Part shown: in pieces, positions 23,677-24,081 of the stretch
Position numbering within the stretch: position 1 is the first letter of the stretch
Layout: each line of letters opens with the position of its first letter
Source: OMIW01 sp044235645
Lineage (GTDB): Bacteria > Bdellovibrionota_C > UBA2361 > OMIW01
Direction: 5' to 3'
Length of the DNA: 24,081 nucleotides
Assembly: GCA_044235645.1 (NCBI GenBank)
Contig: JBIIHQ010000019.1
Location: 1 to 24,081, forward strand
The notes under the pieces: model-generated
What the model saw: the letters and a program-made list of their open reading frames with translations, nothing else
Told to the model about the DNA's origin: nothing
The model's database searches: none
Position numbers and translations under genes: made by a program

Positions 23677-24062
23677 CTCAAACCTGACTGATTAAACACA
23701 CCGTCATAAACAATAGGTTTTCCCTTAAAACCGGGAAAATTTGCCATAACAGATACAGAAACTTTTAGTGATGTCTCGCTTAACTCTGTAACGTGAGTTA
23801 CACGCTTGAATGAAATTCCACCTTGGATTATTTCGCTTTCGATCTCTTCACCCGGTGAAAAAGCTGAGGGTATTTTTCCGGCAATTTCCTCCAATTTGGT
23901 CAACGCAAGCTGACTTTGAATTGCTGAGAGGTCTGACCCTTTTATTATCGCCGACGCGGTACCAAAACTCCGCGCTAGTCCAATTGAAACTGCACTGAGG
24001 AGTCCAATCGATATGAGCAGCTCAAACAATGAAAATCCCTTCTGTTTGAAATTGATAGCCAT
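23673..24062 (-). CDS. PilV-like minor pilin (type IV prepilin)
   Basis: 129 residues. A textbook prepilin start: short basic leader MAINFKQKG, cleavage after Gly9, then FSLFELLISIGLLSAVSIGLA with Phe at +1 and Glu at +5. PilD would cleave and N-methylate it; the mature protein would enter the inner-membrane minor pilin complex that primes pilus assembly. The short globular part (about 40-129) has no cysteines, and its PilV assignment rests on the gene order V-W-X. The start is the ATG at 24062 with only a modest AGGG site upstream. Further pilin genes are probably just outside the window. Confidence 0.85.
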   Translation of the reverse strand: MAINFKQKGFSLFELLISIGLLSAVSIGLARSFGTASAIIKGSDLSAIQSQLALTKLEEIAGKIPSAFSPGEEIESEIIQGGISFKRVTHVTELSETSLKVSVSVMANFPGFKGKPIVYDGVFNQSGLR

Positions 24063-24081
24063 GATGCGGTCTTTAACCCTG

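Noticed and set aside
1..24081. CRISPR arrays, insertion sequences, prophage or toxin-antitoxin/defence modules
   Set aside because: Looked for regular repeats, transposase/integrase motifs and small paired genes; none found. The MoxR/vWA operon resembles some defence modules superficially, but its BatA, DUF58 and MltG members fit an envelope role.

Overview
The window is chromosomal DNA from a Gram-negative bacterium: it has minor type IV pilin genes, a dTDP-rhamnose gene, and an MltG/MoxR/BatA-type envelope operon. Base composition is moderate (roughly 50-55% G+C by eye), and GTG and TTG starts are common. The gene mix would fit a Bdellovibrionota/Myxococcota-like ('deltaproteobacterial') lineage, but nothing here fixes the taxon. 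I see no rRNA, tRNA, CRISPR array, transposase, integrase or phage gene. About 90% is protein-coding.

Layout. (1) 1-365: the 3' end of rmlA and its terminator, on +. (2) 368-2197: GTP-type PEP carboxykinase, on -. (3) 2477-11971: a tightly packed operon on -. In transcription order it is mltG, a three-TM protein with a huge Gln/Gly/Ser/Lys-rich tail, a MoxR AAA+ ATPase, a DUF58 protein, a BatA-like membrane protein, and an 840-residue protein with two vWA regions around a glutamine-amidotransferase-like segment. (4) 12199-12714 ruvX (-) and 12847-14130 cinA (+), divergent. (5) 14131-15173: about 1 kb without an intact gene. It holds a decayed second copy of the cinA C-terminus, a further open but start-less segment, and several dyads before alaS. 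(6) 15174-19544: alaS, phoH and ybeY on +. (7) 19571-20581: a zinc alcohol dehydrogenase on -. (8) 20713-24062: on -, an overlapping pilV-like, pilW-like and pilX-like minor pilin cluster followed by a small secreted protein.

How the genes work together. The 2.5-12 kb operon looks like an envelope-maintenance module: a MoxR ATPase with vWA-type partners acts as a chaperone-like machine, and it is translationally coupled to the peptidoglycan terminase MltG. phoH-ybeY is a conserved RNA-metabolism pair. The pilin genes would encode the priming/tip subunits of a type IV pilus. No wholly new system is evident. The most unusual items are the mltG-headed MoxR/vWA operon with its low-complexity membrane protein, the cinA relic, the non-canonical prepilin leader of the PilW-like protein, and a perfect 11-bp hairpin just inside the pilX-like coding region.
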